From Actinomadura bangladeshensis (lineage in GTDB: Bacteria > Actinomycetota > Actinomycetes > Streptosporangiales > Streptosporangiaceae): a DNA stretch of 35,079 nt. Below the pieces are notes generated by a model. That model was not told where the DNA came from, did no database searches, and saw only the letters and a list, made by a program, of their open reading frames with translations. Position numbers and translations under genes: made by a program. The stretch spans positions 1-35,079 of the forward strand of contig NZ_SMJW01000064.1 in assembly GCF_004348335.1 (NCBI RefSeq), written 5' to 3'. Shown here piece after piece: positions 17,766-26,721 of this stretch. Every line of letters begins with the position of its first letter. Within the stretch, counting starts at the first letter, position 1.

Positions 17766-17837
17766 CTCCCGGGCCTCCTAGTTCAGGGCTCCGGGGGACG
17801 TTCATACATCGTCGTACGCCTCTGGCCAGGGGCGTAC

Positions 17838-17966
17838 CGCGCGCTGCCTCCCATCCGGACTTTCACCGTCGGTCCCGGAATCCCACCGGGTCAACCGGCC
17901 GATGGCTTCGGCCGGGTCGCGGACTGTCACCGCCGGTTCGGAATTTCACCGACCCCGGAGCACGCG
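17838..17966 (-). promoter_or_regulatory. FMN riboswitch (RFN element)
   Basis: Read on the - strand, the conserved RFN core is present: GGTCGGTGAAATTCC near 17955-17939, GGCGGTGACAGTCC near 17935-17920, GACGGTGAAAGTCCGGATGG near 17870-17851, ending in GGAGGCAGC. The closing P1 helix pairs GCGTGC (17966-17961) with GCGCGC (17844-17839). FMN binding normally lowers expression of downstream riboflavin genes, here ribE onward. No run of U follows immediately, so control of translation start or Rho-type termination is as likely as an intrinsic terminator. Confidence 0.95.
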
Positions 17967-18136
17967 TTCATGCTTTGCCAACCAGTGTGCCATGCATTCC
18001 ATTCCGAGCCCCATGTGACCATCGCCACTGCCGCCTGCGGGGCGAACGTCCGACCCGTGCGCGGCAGGTCTTGCCGCGGGCCGGGAGGCGGGTGAAACTC
18101 GTTTGCGGAACGTACGCCGCGGACTCGGGAAGACCC

Positions 18137-19627
18137 ATGGCCAAGCTGTCCCTGTCGCCCAAGATCCTCGACGTCCTCGACTTCGGGACTCCCTCGGCGG
18201 AACGCGACATCTCCCGCGGGCTGGAGAAGTACTTCGTGGAGTCGCCGGCGTACCAGCGCGTCCGGTCCGGGGCGAAAACGATCCTGATGGGCAACCGCGG
18301 GTCCGGGAAGAGCGCGATCTTCAAGGTGCTGGCCAGGCGGGAGCGCGCCGCCGGGAGCCACGTGATCGAGCTCTCCCCCGAGGACTACTCCTACGAGCTG
18401 CTCGGCTCGACGATGGAGGCCGAGCACGCCGGCTCGTGGGCGAAGACGGGCGCCTACGCCGCCGCCTGGAAGTACCTGATCTACGTCCTCGTCATGAAGG
18501 CCCTCGCCAGGAAGGGGATGCGGCTGACGAAGGGCGGCGGCCGGGAGATCCACCGGTACATCAGGGACAACCACGGCGCGCAGCAGCTCGGCACGCTGTC
18601 GCTGCTGGTGTCCTACCTCAAGCGGCTGGAGGCCATCAAGATCGGCCCGATCGAGGCCGGGGTGCGGACGCGGGAGCTGGACCGGCTGTACAAGCTGGAG
18701 GAGATCCACAACCTGCTGCCGGCGCTGCAGCGGGTGCTGGACGGCCAGCGGGTGGCGGTGGTCGTCGACGAGCTGGACCGCGGCTGGGACTCCTCCGAGG
18801 ACGCCAAGGCGTTCGTGTCCGGGCTGTTCCAGGCGTGCGTGTCGATCAACGGGCTGCACCGGAACCTGCGCGTGTACGTGTCGCTGCGGCAGGAGCTGTA
18901 CGACGACATCCCGGCCCTCTACGAGGACGCGCAGAAGCACCGCGACCTGCTGGAGAAGATCCACTGGTCGGAGGAGTCGCTGCTCGAACTGATCGCCAGG
19001 CGGATCCGGTACTCCGCCCGCGAGAAGGGCTTCGACATCGAGGCGCTCGAACGGGCCGGGGACAGCGCCTGCTGGTCGGCGGTGTTCTCCGCACCGCCGG
19101 GCCGGGAACGCGGCGCCTCGTTCGGCTACATGGTCGACCGGACGCTGTACCGGCCGAGGGAGCTCATCCAGTTCTGCTCGGAGGCCCTCGAACAGGCCAG
19201 GGGGCGCGTCTCGGCGCTGCCCGTCCCGTACGCGGCGATCGAGCGGTCCGAGTACGGCTACTCGGCGGAGCGGACCAAGGACATCGCCGCCGAGTACCGC
19301 TCCCAGTACCCGGGGCTGCTGAGCGTCTTCGAGGTGTTCCGCAGCCGCCCGCACACGATCGGCCGCGAGGAACTCGAACTGCTGTGCCTGGAACTGGCCT
19401 TCGGCGACCTCCCCACGCACGGCACGGAGTCGTGGCTGCCGCTGCGCGACCCCAACGACCTCATCGAGATCCTGTGGCGGTCCGGGCTGCTCACCGCCCA
19501 GCCCACCGGAGGCGGGCCGTTCCTGGGCAGCCACCAGGCGCAGCACCTCAACCTGGCGGCCGTCCAGCGCTTCCGCGTCCACGACATGTTCCGCGCCTCG
19601 CTCGGCCTCACGGCCGGGGACGCCTGA
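18137..19627 (+). CDS. Stand-alone P-loop ATPase, Sll1717-like
   Basis: 496 residues from ATG 18137, preceded by GGGAAGA. Walker A is GNRGSGKS at residues 52-59. Walker B is VVVDELDRGWD at 208-218, followed by LFQACVSINGLHRNLRVYVSLRQELYDD near residue 240, typical of STAND/KAP-like NTPases that sense or rearrange partners. Later segments are YMVDRTLYRPRELIQFCSEAL and a winged-helix-like C-terminus ending FRVHDMFRASLGL. It resembles what is annotated as the Sll1717 family of P-loop ATPases, whose role is unknown; some relatives occur near defence genes. It reads away from the riboswitch and converges on the HAD gene. No membrane segment or effector domain is seen. Confidence 0.78.
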   Translation: MAKLSLSPKILDVLDFGTPSAERDISRGLEKYFVESPAYQRVRSGAKTILMGNRGSGKSAIFKVLARRERAAGSHVIELSPEDYSYELLGSTMEAEHAGSWAKTGAYAAAWKYLIYVLVMKALARKGMRLTKGGGREIHRYIRDNHGAQQLGTLSLLVSYLKRLEAIKIGPIEAGVRTRELDRLYKLEEIHNLLPALQRVLDGQRVAVVVDELDRGWDSSEDAKAFVSGLFQACVSINGLHRNLRVYVSLRQELYDDIPALYEDAQKHRDLLEKIHWSEESLLELIARRIRYSAREKGFDIEALERAGDSACWSAVFSAPPGRERGASFGYMVDRTLYRPRELIQFCSEALEQARGRVSALPVPYAAIERSEYGYSAERTKDIAAEYRSQYPGLLSVFEVFRSRPHTIGREELELLCLELAFGDLPTHGTESWLPLRDPNDLIEILWRSGLLTAQPTGGGPFLGSHQAQHLNLAAVQRFRVHDMFRASLGLTAGDA

Positions 19628-19642
19628 TCCCGCACGGGCGGG

Positions 19643-20278
19643 TCACAGCGCGAGGCGGACGCCCTCCGGGGTCGTGGTCACGGAGGTCAGGTCCCCGATG
19701 ATGTGGTGGGCCGCGGTGAGCACGGAGCGGTCGTGGCTGGTGGTCACCGCCAGGACGGTGGCCCCGGCGGCACGGCCCGCGGCTATGCCGGCGGGGGCGT
19801 CCTCGATGACCACGCAGGCGGACGGGTCCACGCCCAGGTGCGCCGCGGCCAGAAGGTAGCCGGACGGGTCCGGCTTGCCGTCCCGGACGTCCTCGGCGGA
19901 GACGACCACGGGTGGGACCGGGACGCCGGCCACGGTCGTGCGGAGTTTCAGTTGCTGCCTGTCCATCGAGGTGACGAAGGCGTGGGGCAGGCCGTTCATG
20001 GCGGCCAGGAGGTCCATCGCGCCCGGGAGGGCGGTGATTCCGTCCGTGCCCGTTGATTCCAGGGCGTCCAGGCGGGCGGTGGCTTTAGGGACCCGGTCGG
20101 GTGGGAGGAAGTCGGCGACGCGGTCGCCCGTGCGGCGGCCGTGGGCATCGGACAGGAACTCGTCCGGGTCGATGCCGTACTCGGCGGCCCATTCGCGGGC
20201 CGCGCGCTCGACGAGGGGTGTGGAGTCGACCAGGGTGCCATCCACGTCGAACAGGACGGCGGCGCAGCGCAGGATCAC
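19643..20278 (-). CDS. HAD-superfamily phosphatase, subfamily IA
   Basis: 211 residues from GTG 20278, inside the stop of rpe (GTGA). The four HAD motifs are intact: [10 protein letters not shown] (nucleophile D11, acid/base D13), a threonine in FVTSMDRQQ, lysine in [10 protein letters not shown], and acidic [12 protein letters not shown]. The alpha-helical cap between motifs I and II fits sugar-phosphate phosphatases or phosphoglucomutases of the beta-PGM/HxpB type. Coupling to rpe suggests a pentose- or sugar-phosphate substrate, an inference only. A longer frame reading upstream through rpe is a shadow. Confidence 0.88.
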   Translation of the reverse strand: MILRCAAVLFDVDGTLVDSTPLVERAAREWAAEYGIDPDEFLSDAHGRRTGDRVADFLPPDRVPKATARLDALESTGTDGITALPGAMDLLAAMNGLPHAFVTSMDRQQLKLRTTVAGVPVPPVVVSAEDVRDGKPDPSGYLLAAAHLGVDPSACVVIEDAPAGIAAGRAAGATVLAVTTSHDRSVLTAAHHIIGDLTSVTTTPEGVRLAL

Positions 20279-20952
20279 CAGTTCGCCTTGGCCGTGGCCT
20301 CCTCGGCCTGGGCGCGGAGGTTGCGGATCGCCTCCACCGGGTCGTCGGCGCCGTAGACGGCGTTGCCGGCGACGAAGACGTCCGCGCCGGCCTCCGCGCA
20401 GCGCTCGATCGTCTCGGCGCTGACGCCGCCGTCGACCTGGAGCCAGACGGGCAGGTCGCGGCCCTTGATGAGCTCGCGGGCGCGGCGGACCTTCGGCAGG
20501 ACGACGTCGAGGAACTTCTGGCCGCCGAAGCCGGGCTCGACGGTCATCAGGAGGAGCATGTCGACCTCGCCGAGGAGGTCTTCGAAGCCGTCCACGGGGG
20601 TGGCCGGGTTGACGCCGAGTCCCGCGCGGGCCCCGGCCGCGCGGATGGCGCGCAGGGTGCGGATGGGGGCCTTGGCCGCCTCCGCGTGGATGGTGACGCT
20701 CTTCGCGCCCGCCTCCGCGTACTCGGGCGCCCACCGGTCGGGGTCCTCGATCATCAGGTGGCAGTCGAGCGGCAGCCTGCTGTGCTTCAGCAGCGCCTGG
20801 ACGACCGGCAGTCCGAGGGTGAGGTTGGGCACGAAGTGGTTGTCCATGACGTCGACGTGGACCCAGTCGGCGGAGTCGGCGATGCGCTCGACGTCCTCGG
20901 CCAGACGGGCGAAGTCGGCGGACAGGATGCTGGGTGAGATCTGCGGAGCCAT
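20275..20952 (-). CDS. rpe: Ribulose-phosphate 3-epimerase
   Basis: 225 residues, normal length. [58 protein letters not shown] and [20 protein letters not shown] are the family motifs, with the two catalytic aspartates and metal histidines present. It interconverts ribulose-5-phosphate and xylulose-5-phosphate in the pentose phosphate pathway. The ATG has no clear ribosome-binding site; a TAGACT box 9 bases upstream suggests an almost leaderless transcript beginning at the end of the PAP2 gene. Confidence 0.96.
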   Translation of the reverse strand: MAPQISPSILSADFARLAEDVERIADSADWVHVDVMDNHFVPNLTLGLPVVQALLKHSRLPLDCHLMIEDPDRWAPEYAEAGAKSVTIHAEAAKAPIRTLRAIRAAGARAGLGVNPATPVDGFEDLLGEVDMLLLMTVEPGFGGQKFLDVVLPKVRRARELIKGRDLPVWLQVDGGVSAETIERCAEAGADVFVAGNAVYGADDPVEAIRNLRAQAEEATAKANW

Positions 20953-20961
20953 GATGCCATG

Positions 20962-20967
20962 AGTCTA
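20962..20967 (-). promoter_or_regulatory. Candidate -10 element for rpe
   Basis: TAGACT on the - strand, 9 bases before the rpe ATG and overlapping the stop codon of the upstream PAP2 gene. With a usual 6-base gap transcription would begin 3 bases before the ATG. No good -35 box is seen. Confidence 0.3.
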
Positions 20968-21915
20968 TTGGTGCAGTTCGGCCCGATCGTCACCCGGCCG
21001 GGTGAGACCGGGGGTGGGACGGGCGGCCAGCCGGAGCCGGACGAACGCCTCGGGCGCGCCCGCGGTGACCCAGAGCGCGAGGAGCGTCTGGACGGCGAAC
21101 GCCTGGGCGATGTTCGTGCCGTCCGGCAGCAGGTCGAGCGCGGCTATGGCGGCGGCGCCGGCGAGGCCCACGGGGAGGCGGGCGAGGCGCTGCCAGGCGT
21201 GCCCGCCGGGGTCGAACCAGCCGCGTGCCGCAAGGAGCGACAGGCCCGCGAGGGCCCCGCAGAGTGCGCCGGAGGCCCGGGCCGAGTCGGTCAGGGTGAC
21301 GGGGGGCGTGTGGCCTCCGGCCGCTCTGACGGCGTCCGCCCACGCCTGGGGCCACTGCCAGTTCTCCAGCGGCTGCCACGCGCCCCAGGCCGCCGCCAGC
21401 AGCAGCAGGGAGATGACCAGTGAGAGGGCCATCTGCACGGCCAGATGGCGGCTGGTCCACCACGGGACGGCGATGGGTTCGAGCGCTAGGACGACCACCA
21501 GGAGGGTCAGGCCGATGGCCCAGCCCGCGAGGACCTGGCCGGTCGAGTGGACGCCCAGATAGACCCGGGACACCCCGATCAAGGCGATGACGACGGCGGC
21601 GCCCGCCCAGAGGAGCCGCCGCCCGGTCTGGGCGGCGAGGAACCCCCACGCGACGATCCCGTTCTGGGCGTGGCCGGACGGCATGCCGAAGGACGACAGC
21701 GACTGCCTGCCCTTGATGGCGGGATCCGTCCAGTACGGGCGCGGCGCGTGGAAGACCAGCTTGAGGAGCGTGTTGAGCAGCGCGCCGAACAGCAGGACGA
21801 CCGACGCCCGCGCGGCGAGGCGCGGCGCCACGCACCAGAACAGCGCGACGAGCAGCGGGACGTAGAAGGCCGAGCTGCCCAGATACGACATGAAGAGCAT
21901 GAAGTCGGTCAGCAC
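20965..21915 (-). CDS. PAP2-family membrane phosphatase
   Basis: 316 residues from GTG 21915, with GGGAG 4 bases upstream. Several membrane helices are seen. The lipid-phosphatase signature is present as KLVFHAPRP (K52, R59, P60), PSGH at 79-82, and SRVYLGVHSTGQ (S116, R117, H123). The last position, normally aspartate three residues after the histidine, is glutamine (Q127). Some dolichyl-diphosphatase-type members also have glutamine there, so activity is not excluded. Family members remove phosphate from lipid (pyro)phosphates at the membrane. The C-terminal half has additional hydrophobic segments of unknown role. It lies 14 bases after rsmB. Confidence 0.82.
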   Translation of the reverse strand: MLTDFMLFMSYLGSSAFYVPLLVALFWCVAPRLAARASVVLLFGALLNTLLKLVFHAPRPYWTDPAIKGRQSLSSFGMPSGHAQNGIVAWGFLAAQTGRRLLWAGAAVVIALIGVSRVYLGVHSTGQVLAGWAIGLTLLVVVLALEPIAVPWWTSRHLAVQMALSLVISLLLLAAAWGAWQPLENWQWPQAWADAVRAAGGHTPPVTLTDSARASGALCGALAGLSLLAARGWFDPGGHAWQRLARLPVGLAGAAAIAALDLLPDGTNIAQAFAVQTLLALWVTAGAPEAFVRLRLAARPTPGLTRPGDDRAELHQ

Positions 21916-21929
21916 GCGTCTCCCAGGGG

Positions 21930-23336
21930 CTAAGTGCGGCGCAGGAGGGCCAGGAACATCGCGTCCGTGCCGTGGCGGTGCGGCCAGAACTGGGCGTACG
22001 GGCCGTCGCCCACGCCGGTGAGGTCCGGGCTGAGCGACGTGAGGACCGCGGGTGCGTCGAGCCGTTCGACGTCGTCGCGCTTGCGCAGGACGTCGTCCAC
22101 CACCACACGGGTCTCGGCGAGGTGGGGTGAGCAGGTGACGTAGGCGACCACACCGCCGGGCCGCACGGACTCCAGTGCGGTGGCGAGCAGCTTCCGCTGG
22201 AGAGGGCCGAGTTCGGCGACGGCTTCGGGGCCTCGGCGCCAGCGGGCCTCGGGGCGGCGGCGGAGCGCGCCCAGGCCGGTGCAGGGCGCGTCCACCATGA
22301 CCCGGTCGAAGGCCCCGGGACGCCACGCGGGGAGGGTTCCGTCGGCGGCGACCACGCCCGTACGGGCGTCGACCGCTCGCTGGACGAGCGCGGCACGGTG
22401 CGGCTGGACGTCGGCGGCCAGGAGCCGTGCGTCGTGCTGGTTCGCCAGGGCGGCGAGCAGGCCCGCCTTGCCTCCGGGGCCCGCGCAGAGGTCCGCCCAA
22501 CGGGCGTCACGGCCGTCCAAGGGAGCCTTGGCCAGGGCCAGGGCGACCATCTGGCTGGCCTCGTCCTGAACGGCGGCGCGCCCGTCGCGGACGGCGGCGA
22601 TGGCGGCCGGGTCCCCTTCGGGCAGCACGGCGGCGTAGGGCGAGTAGAGGGCGGGTTCCGCACCCGCCTCCCGCAGCTCTTGCAGGGTGGCCCGGCCGGG
22701 GCGGGCGACCAGCGTCACCCTGGGGCGGGCGTTGTCGGCGGCGAGGAGTTCACCGATCTCGTCCGGTCCGACGGCGTCGCGCAGGGCGGACACGATCCAC
22801 TTCGGGTGGCTGTGCGCGACCGAGAGGCGGGTCGTCGCGTCGGCGTCGGGCGGTGCCACGATCTCCAGCCAGGCGTCCATGTCGCGGCCGGCGACCTTGC
22901 GGAGCACCGCGTTGGCGAACTTGGCCTGGCCGGGGCCGGCGACGGAACGGGCCAGCTCCACGGCCGTCCCCACGGCCGCGTGCGGCGGGATGCGGGTGGC
23001 GAGGATCTGGTGCGTGCCGAGGCGCAGGACGTCCAGCAGCGGGGCATCGACGCGGCGCAGTTCCCGGTCGCTGCACAGCGCGAGGACCGCGTCGTAGGTG
23101 CCGCGGCCGCGCAGCGTCCCGTAGGTGAGCTCGGTGGCGAGGGCGGCGTCGCGGCCGGTCAGGCCGCGGTCGTGCAGGCGCTTGGGCAGCAGGAGGTTGG
23201 CGTAGGCGTCGCGGGTCTCGACCGCGCGGATGACGTCGAACGCCGTGCGGCGGACGAGGTCCTGGGGGCGGCCCGTCTTGCGGGGGCCGCCCGGCCTGCG
23301 GTTCTGGACGTGTCGGCGGTTGCGGGCGGGCGGCAT
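21930..23336 (-). CDS. rsmB: 16S rRNA m5C967 methyltransferase (RsmB)
   Basis: 468 residues. A basic N-terminal tail precedes a NusB-like helical domain (about 28-165, with RRTAFDVIRAVETRDAYANL and ALATELTYGTLR). The SAM-dependent methyltransferase domain follows, with WADLCAGPGGKAGLLAALA, a DAPCTGLG motif and YVTCSPH holding the two cysteines used in m5C transfer. RsmB methylates C967 of 16S rRNA. The ATG shares a base with the fmt stop (TGATG). Confidence 0.94.
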   Translation of the reverse strand: MPPARNRRHVQNRRPGGPRKTGRPQDLVRRTAFDVIRAVETRDAYANLLLPKRLHDRGLTGRDAALATELTYGTLRGRGTYDAVLALCSDRELRRVDAPLLDVLRLGTHQILATRIPPHAAVGTAVELARSVAGPGQAKFANAVLRKVAGRDMDAWLEIVAPPDADATTRLSVAHSHPKWIVSALRDAVGPDEIGELLAADNARPRVTLVARPGRATLQELREAGAEPALYSPYAAVLPEGDPAAIAAVRDGRAAVQDEASQMVALALAKAPLDGRDARWADLCAGPGGKAGLLAALANQHDARLLAADVQPHRAALVQRAVDARTGVVAADGTLPAWRPGAFDRVMVDAPCTGLGALRRRPEARWRRGPEAVAELGPLQRKLLATALESVRPGGVVAYVTCSPHLAETRVVVDDVLRKRDDVERLDAPAVLTSLSPDLTGVGDGPYAQFWPHRHGTDAMFLALLRRT

Positions 23337-24262
23337 CAGTGCAGTGCGTCCTTGCCGGTGAGGTCGACCCCGCGGACCCAGTCGGCCGCGGCCATCCGCC
23401 GCTTGCCCTGCGGCTGGACGTCGCCGAGCACGACGGGATGCGTGGCCGTTCCCACCAGTACCTCGTTCTTTCCCGGACGGATCTCGCCGGGCTCCAGCGC
23501 GTCCGCGTCGGGCGCCGGGCGGACCGGGCCCAGCTTGACCCGCGTGTCGCGGAGGCTCGTCCACGCGCCGGGGGCGGGCGTGCACGCGCGCACGAGACGG
23601 TCGATGTGCAGTGCGGGGCTCCGCCAGTCGACGTGGCCGTCCTCGGGCGTCAGCTTCGCCGCGTGGGACACGCCCTCGGTCGGCTGCGGCCGGGGCTCCA
23701 GCACACCCGCCTCGATGCCGTTCATCGTGTCGAGCAGCAGGGTCGCGCCGGCGACGGCGAGGCGCCCCAGAAGCTCGCCGGACGTGTCGTCCGGCTGGAT
23801 CGGCTCGGTGAGGACCCCGTACACCGGGCCGGTGTCGAGCCCCTCCTCGATCTGGAACGTGGCCGCCCCGGTCACGTCGTCGCCGTGCAGGATCGCGCGC
23901 TGCACGGGCGCCGCGCCGCGCCACGCCGGCAGCAGCGAGAAGTGGAGGTTCACCCAGCCGTGCCGGGGGATGCCGAGGGCCTCGCGGGGCAGCAGGGCCC
24001 CGTAGGCGACGACCGGGCAGCAGTCGGGCGCGATCGCGCGGAGCCGGTCGAGGAACTCGGGGTCGCGGGCCTTGGCCGGCTTGAGCACCTCGATCCCCGC
24101 CTCGGCGGCGAGCGCGGCGACCGGCGAGGCGCTGAGATGCCGCCCACGGCCCGCGGGCCGGTCGGGGCGGGTCACGACCGCAGCCACCTCGTGCGAGGAC
24201 CCCAGCAGCGCCGTCAGCGCCGGGAGCGCGGTGTCGGGAGTGCCGGCGAAGACGAGGCGCAC
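23336..24262 (-). CDS. fmt: Methionyl-tRNA formyltransferase
   Basis: 308 residues. The N-terminus [16 protein letters not shown], the formyl-folate site around [31 protein letters not shown] and the C-terminal tRNA-binding domain are all visible. It formylates initiator Met-tRNA. GTG 24262 follows the def stop with no gap, so def-fmt-rsmB is one coupled unit. Confidence 0.96.
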   Translation of the reverse strand: MRLVFAGTPDTALPALTALLGSSHEVAAVVTRPDRPAGRGRHLSASPVAALAAEAGIEVLKPAKARDPEFLDRLRAIAPDCCPVVAYGALLPREALGIPRHGWVNLHFSLLPAWRGAAPVQRAILHGDDVTGAATFQIEEGLDTGPVYGVLTEPIQPDDTSGELLGRLAVAGATLLLDTMNGIEAGVLEPRPQPTEGVSHAAKLTPEDGHVDWRSPALHIDRLVRACTPAPGAWTSLRDTRVKLGPVRPAPDADALEPGEIRPGKNEVLVGTATHPVVLGDVQPQGKRRMAAADWVRGVDLTGKDALH

Positions 24263-24808
24263 CTAGATCGCCTTCCCGAGGGTCCGGTGCGGCGACGCCT
24301 TGACGACGGGGACCGGGTCGCCGAACCACTCGGCCTCCCGGATGGCCTTCATCGCGGCCTTGCGCTGCTCGGGGTCCATCCGGTCGATGAAGATGATCCC
24401 GTCGAGGTGGTCGGTCTCGTGCTGGACGCAGCGCGCGAGCAGATGCGTGCCCTCCAGGGTGATGGGCTCGCCGTGCATGTTGAAGCCCTTCGCCACGACC
24501 CCGACCGACCGCGGCGTGGGGAACGCGAGGCCGGGCAGGGACAGGCAGCCCTCGTCGTCGGTCTCCTGGTCGTCCGACAGGTCGAGGGTCGGGTTGACCA
24601 CGTGCCCGAGCATGTCGTCGACGTAGTAGGTGAACACCCGCAGGCCCACGCCGAGCTGCGGCGCCGCGAGGCCCGCGCCCGGAGCGTCGATCATCGTGTC
24701 GGTGAGGTCCTTGACGAGCTGGCGCAGCTCCTTGTCGAAGTCCTTCACCGGCTCCGCGGGCGTGCGCAGCACGGGGTCGCCGAAGAGGCGGATGGGCTTG
24801 ACGGCCAA
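24263..24808 (-). CDS. def: Peptide deformylase
   Basis: 181 residues. The three catalytic motifs are complete: GAGLAAPQ at 44-51, EGCLS at 86-90 and HETDH at 130-134 (metal ligands cysteine and two histidines). It removes the formyl group from nascent proteins, the counterpart of fmt next door. The 88-bp spacer upstream, to the unrecognised 602-residue gene, contains GGATACATCC and TAGACT-like sequence and probably carries the def promoter. Confidence 0.96.
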   Translation of the reverse strand: MAVKPIRLFGDPVLRTPAEPVKDFDKELRQLVKDLTDTMIDAPGAGLAAPQLGVGLRVFTYYVDDMLGHVVNPTLDLSDDQETDDEGCLSLPGLAFPTPRSVGVVAKGFNMHGEPITLEGTHLLARCVQHETDHLDGIIFIDRMDPEQRKAAMKAIREAEWFGDPVPVVKASPHRTLGKAI

Positions 24809-24896
24809 CGGGGACTCCGATTCCTGCGAGGTTTCTAGCGAACGGGATGTATCCGTCCAGTCTACGGAGACATCCGCCCCGGGTTCACACGCCGCT

Positions 24897-26705
24897 TCAC
24901 ACGCCGCGGTGCGCGCTCTGGCGCGCGGAGCGCGCCTTGTAGGCGGCGGTACGGGCGGCCTTGGCGGTCGCCTTGTCGGGATGGTGCGCGCCCAGGGCCT
25001 CCAGGACGTCGGCCGCGCCCGGGTGGTCGGTGCGCCACAGCTCGTCGACCATGGCCCTCATCTCCGCCTCGGGCGGAGCGTCGATCAGGGCGGCCTCGAC
25101 CGCCTCGCCGGGTCCGGCGGTCTCCAGCATCCCGGAGACGGTGTCGACGAACACCCAGAGGTACTCCTCGCGCGCCAGCTCCCGGCCGGACGGGTCGCCG
25201 ACGGCGTTCAGCCACATCGCGGCGTAGGGCGAGACGAGCGGGTGCTCCTGCGCGGCGCGCACGACGCCGGCGGCCTCGGGGCCGATGCGGTGCAGGACGG
25301 CCGCGGCCAGGTTGCGGGCGCCGGGGCCGCCGGTCCGCATCACGTCCAGCAGGTCGGCGGCGGCGTCCTTGGGGTCGTGGGCGGCCAGCCAGCCGTCGAT
25401 CTCCTCGTCGGCGGCCTCCGGCCGGTACCAGGTGAGCCCGTCGATGAGCTCGGACGCCCGCGCACCGGCCAGCTCGCCGATGAGCGGGGCGGTGAAGCCG
25501 TCCGCCAGCAGCAGTTCCCGGACGGCCCACACGCCGAGCGGCGTCAGCGCGCGCCCGTCACCGGACCGCTCGACGATCCCCCAGTCCTCAAGGGTCGCCA
25601 GCTCCAGGTGGAACGCGTCCCGGACGAGGGCCGCCATGGCGTCGGCGTCGGACAGGTCGTAGGCCTCCTCGACATGCCCGAGCAGCGCCCCGGCCAGGAT
25701 CTCCGGCTCGGTCGGCTCCTCCTGCTCGTACAGGTGGATGAGGACGCCGGTCAGCTCGTTCTGGACGAGTTCCAGGGCGTCCAGGCCGTCCGCGTAGTCG
25801 TGGCCGGGCACGACGACCGCCTCGAACAGCGGCAGCCACGCGGCGAGCATCGCCGCGTCGTCATCGGACCGCAGGCCGCCGCTCTCCGGCCCCGGGGAGG
25901 CGTTGCCGTGCTCGGCCGTGATGACGTTCGCCTCCACGGCGGCCCACCACAGCCGTTCGAGCTCGCCCTCGTCCTCCATCTGGCCGTAGCGGCGCGGGGC
26001 GTCCAGGCCGAGGGCGGCGCCGGCGGCCTCGATGTCGGCATCGGTCAGCGTGTCGTGCTCGGTGAGGGCGCGTTCGCCCGTCCAGTCGGCCAGGGCCAGG
26101 ACCGCCGCGGTGAGCCGGGACCCGCGCGCCGCCGCGGCCACCTCGGCCGGGGGCACCCCCCGGACCGGCGGCACGACCAGCTCGCCGGCCTGCCGCAGGT
26201 ACTCCTCCGTGCGGGCGTAGCGCTCCGCCTCGGGCAGCGCCTCGAACGCGCGCACCCACGCGTCGACGGCCTCCTGGTCGTCCAGCGAGACCCCGTCGGC
26301 CTCCAGCAGCCCGCTGATCACCTCGGCGGCCGCCGCCCGCTCCTCGCTGTCGACCGCGGACACGACCTCGGCGAACTCGGGCTCGACCCGGTCGATCTCC
26401 GCCGCCAGCGCGTCGGCGTCCGGCGCGGGGACGGCGGCGGTGTCGCGCAGGTAGGAGACGATCTTGCGGAGGGCGTCCAGGACGGTGGGGACGTCGTCGC
26501 CCGAGGCGACCACGGTCTCGGGGAAGACCTCCAGCAGCAGCCCGCGGATCCCGTCCGGGGTCAGCTCGCCCGGGCCCGCGAGCCCCATCTCCTCCCGCGC
26601 GAGACCGAGCAGGATGAGGACCCCCTGCCCGTCCACCGTCTCGCCGCGCTCGTCCGCCCACCGCCGCAGGTCGGCGGCGGTGCTCTCCACCCAGTTGTCG
26701 GCCAC
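24897..26705 (-). CDS. Uncharacterised acidic alpha-helical protein, 602 residues
   Basis: I do not recognise this family. The protein starts at GTG 26705. It is rich in Ala, Glu and Asp and predicted helical by eye, with no membrane segment or signal peptide. A short motif GRALTPLGVWAVRELLLADG near residue 400 looks like the wing of a winged-helix or the repeat seen in some actinobacterial pRiA4b ORF-3-like proteins, but the match is weak. The C-terminal third (YRPEAADEEIDGWLAAH onward) has HEAT-like helical pairs, and the last 25 residues are Lys/Arg/Ala-rich. TAGGGT lies 6 bases before the GTG, consistent with leaderless transcription. Neighbours are priA and def; neither tells its role. 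Confidence 0.75.
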   Translation of the reverse strand: MADNWVESTAADLRRWADERGETVDGQGVLILLGLAREEMGLAGPGELTPDGIRGLLLEVFPETVVASGDDVPTVLDALRKIVSYLRDTAAVPAPDADALAAEIDRVEPEFAEVVSAVDSEERAAAAEVISGLLEADGVSLDDQEAVDAWVRAFEALPEAERYARTEEYLRQAGELVVPPVRGVPPAEVAAAARGSRLTAAVLALADWTGERALTEHDTLTDADIEAAGAALGLDAPRRYGQMEDEGELERLWWAAVEANVITAEHGNASPGPESGGLRSDDDAAMLAAWLPLFEAVVVPGHDYADGLDALELVQNELTGVLIHLYEQEEPTEPEILAGALLGHVEEAYDLSDADAMAALVRDAFHLELATLEDWGIVERSGDGRALTPLGVWAVRELLLADGFTAPLIGELAGARASELIDGLTWYRPEAADEEIDGWLAAHDPKDAAADLLDVMRTGGPGARNLAAAVLHRIGPEAAGVVRAAQEHPLVSPYAAMWLNAVGDPSGRELAREEYLWVFVDTVSGMLETAGPGEAVEAALIDAPPEAEMRAMVDELWRTDHPGAADVLEALGAHHPDKATAKAARTAAYKARSARQSAHRGV

Positions 26706-26711
26706 CCGAGA

Positions 26712-26717
26712 ACCCTA
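26712..26717 (-). promoter_or_regulatory. Candidate -10 element of a leaderless promoter
   Basis: TAGGGT on the - strand, exactly 6 bases before GTG 26705, in a 16-base gap after priA. No ribosome-binding site of note precedes the GTG. Confidence 0.4.
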
Positions 26718-26721
26718 TTGG

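Noticed and set aside
17927..19582. 551-codon - strand frame opposite the P-loop ATPase
   Set aside because: It is antisense to a gene with intact Walker motifs and runs into the FMN riboswitch; its composition is that of a shadow frame.
20279..20734. Upstream extension of the HAD gene frame
   Set aside because: It reads through rpe in another frame; the GTGA overlap at 20278 gives a proper start right before the DVDGT motif.
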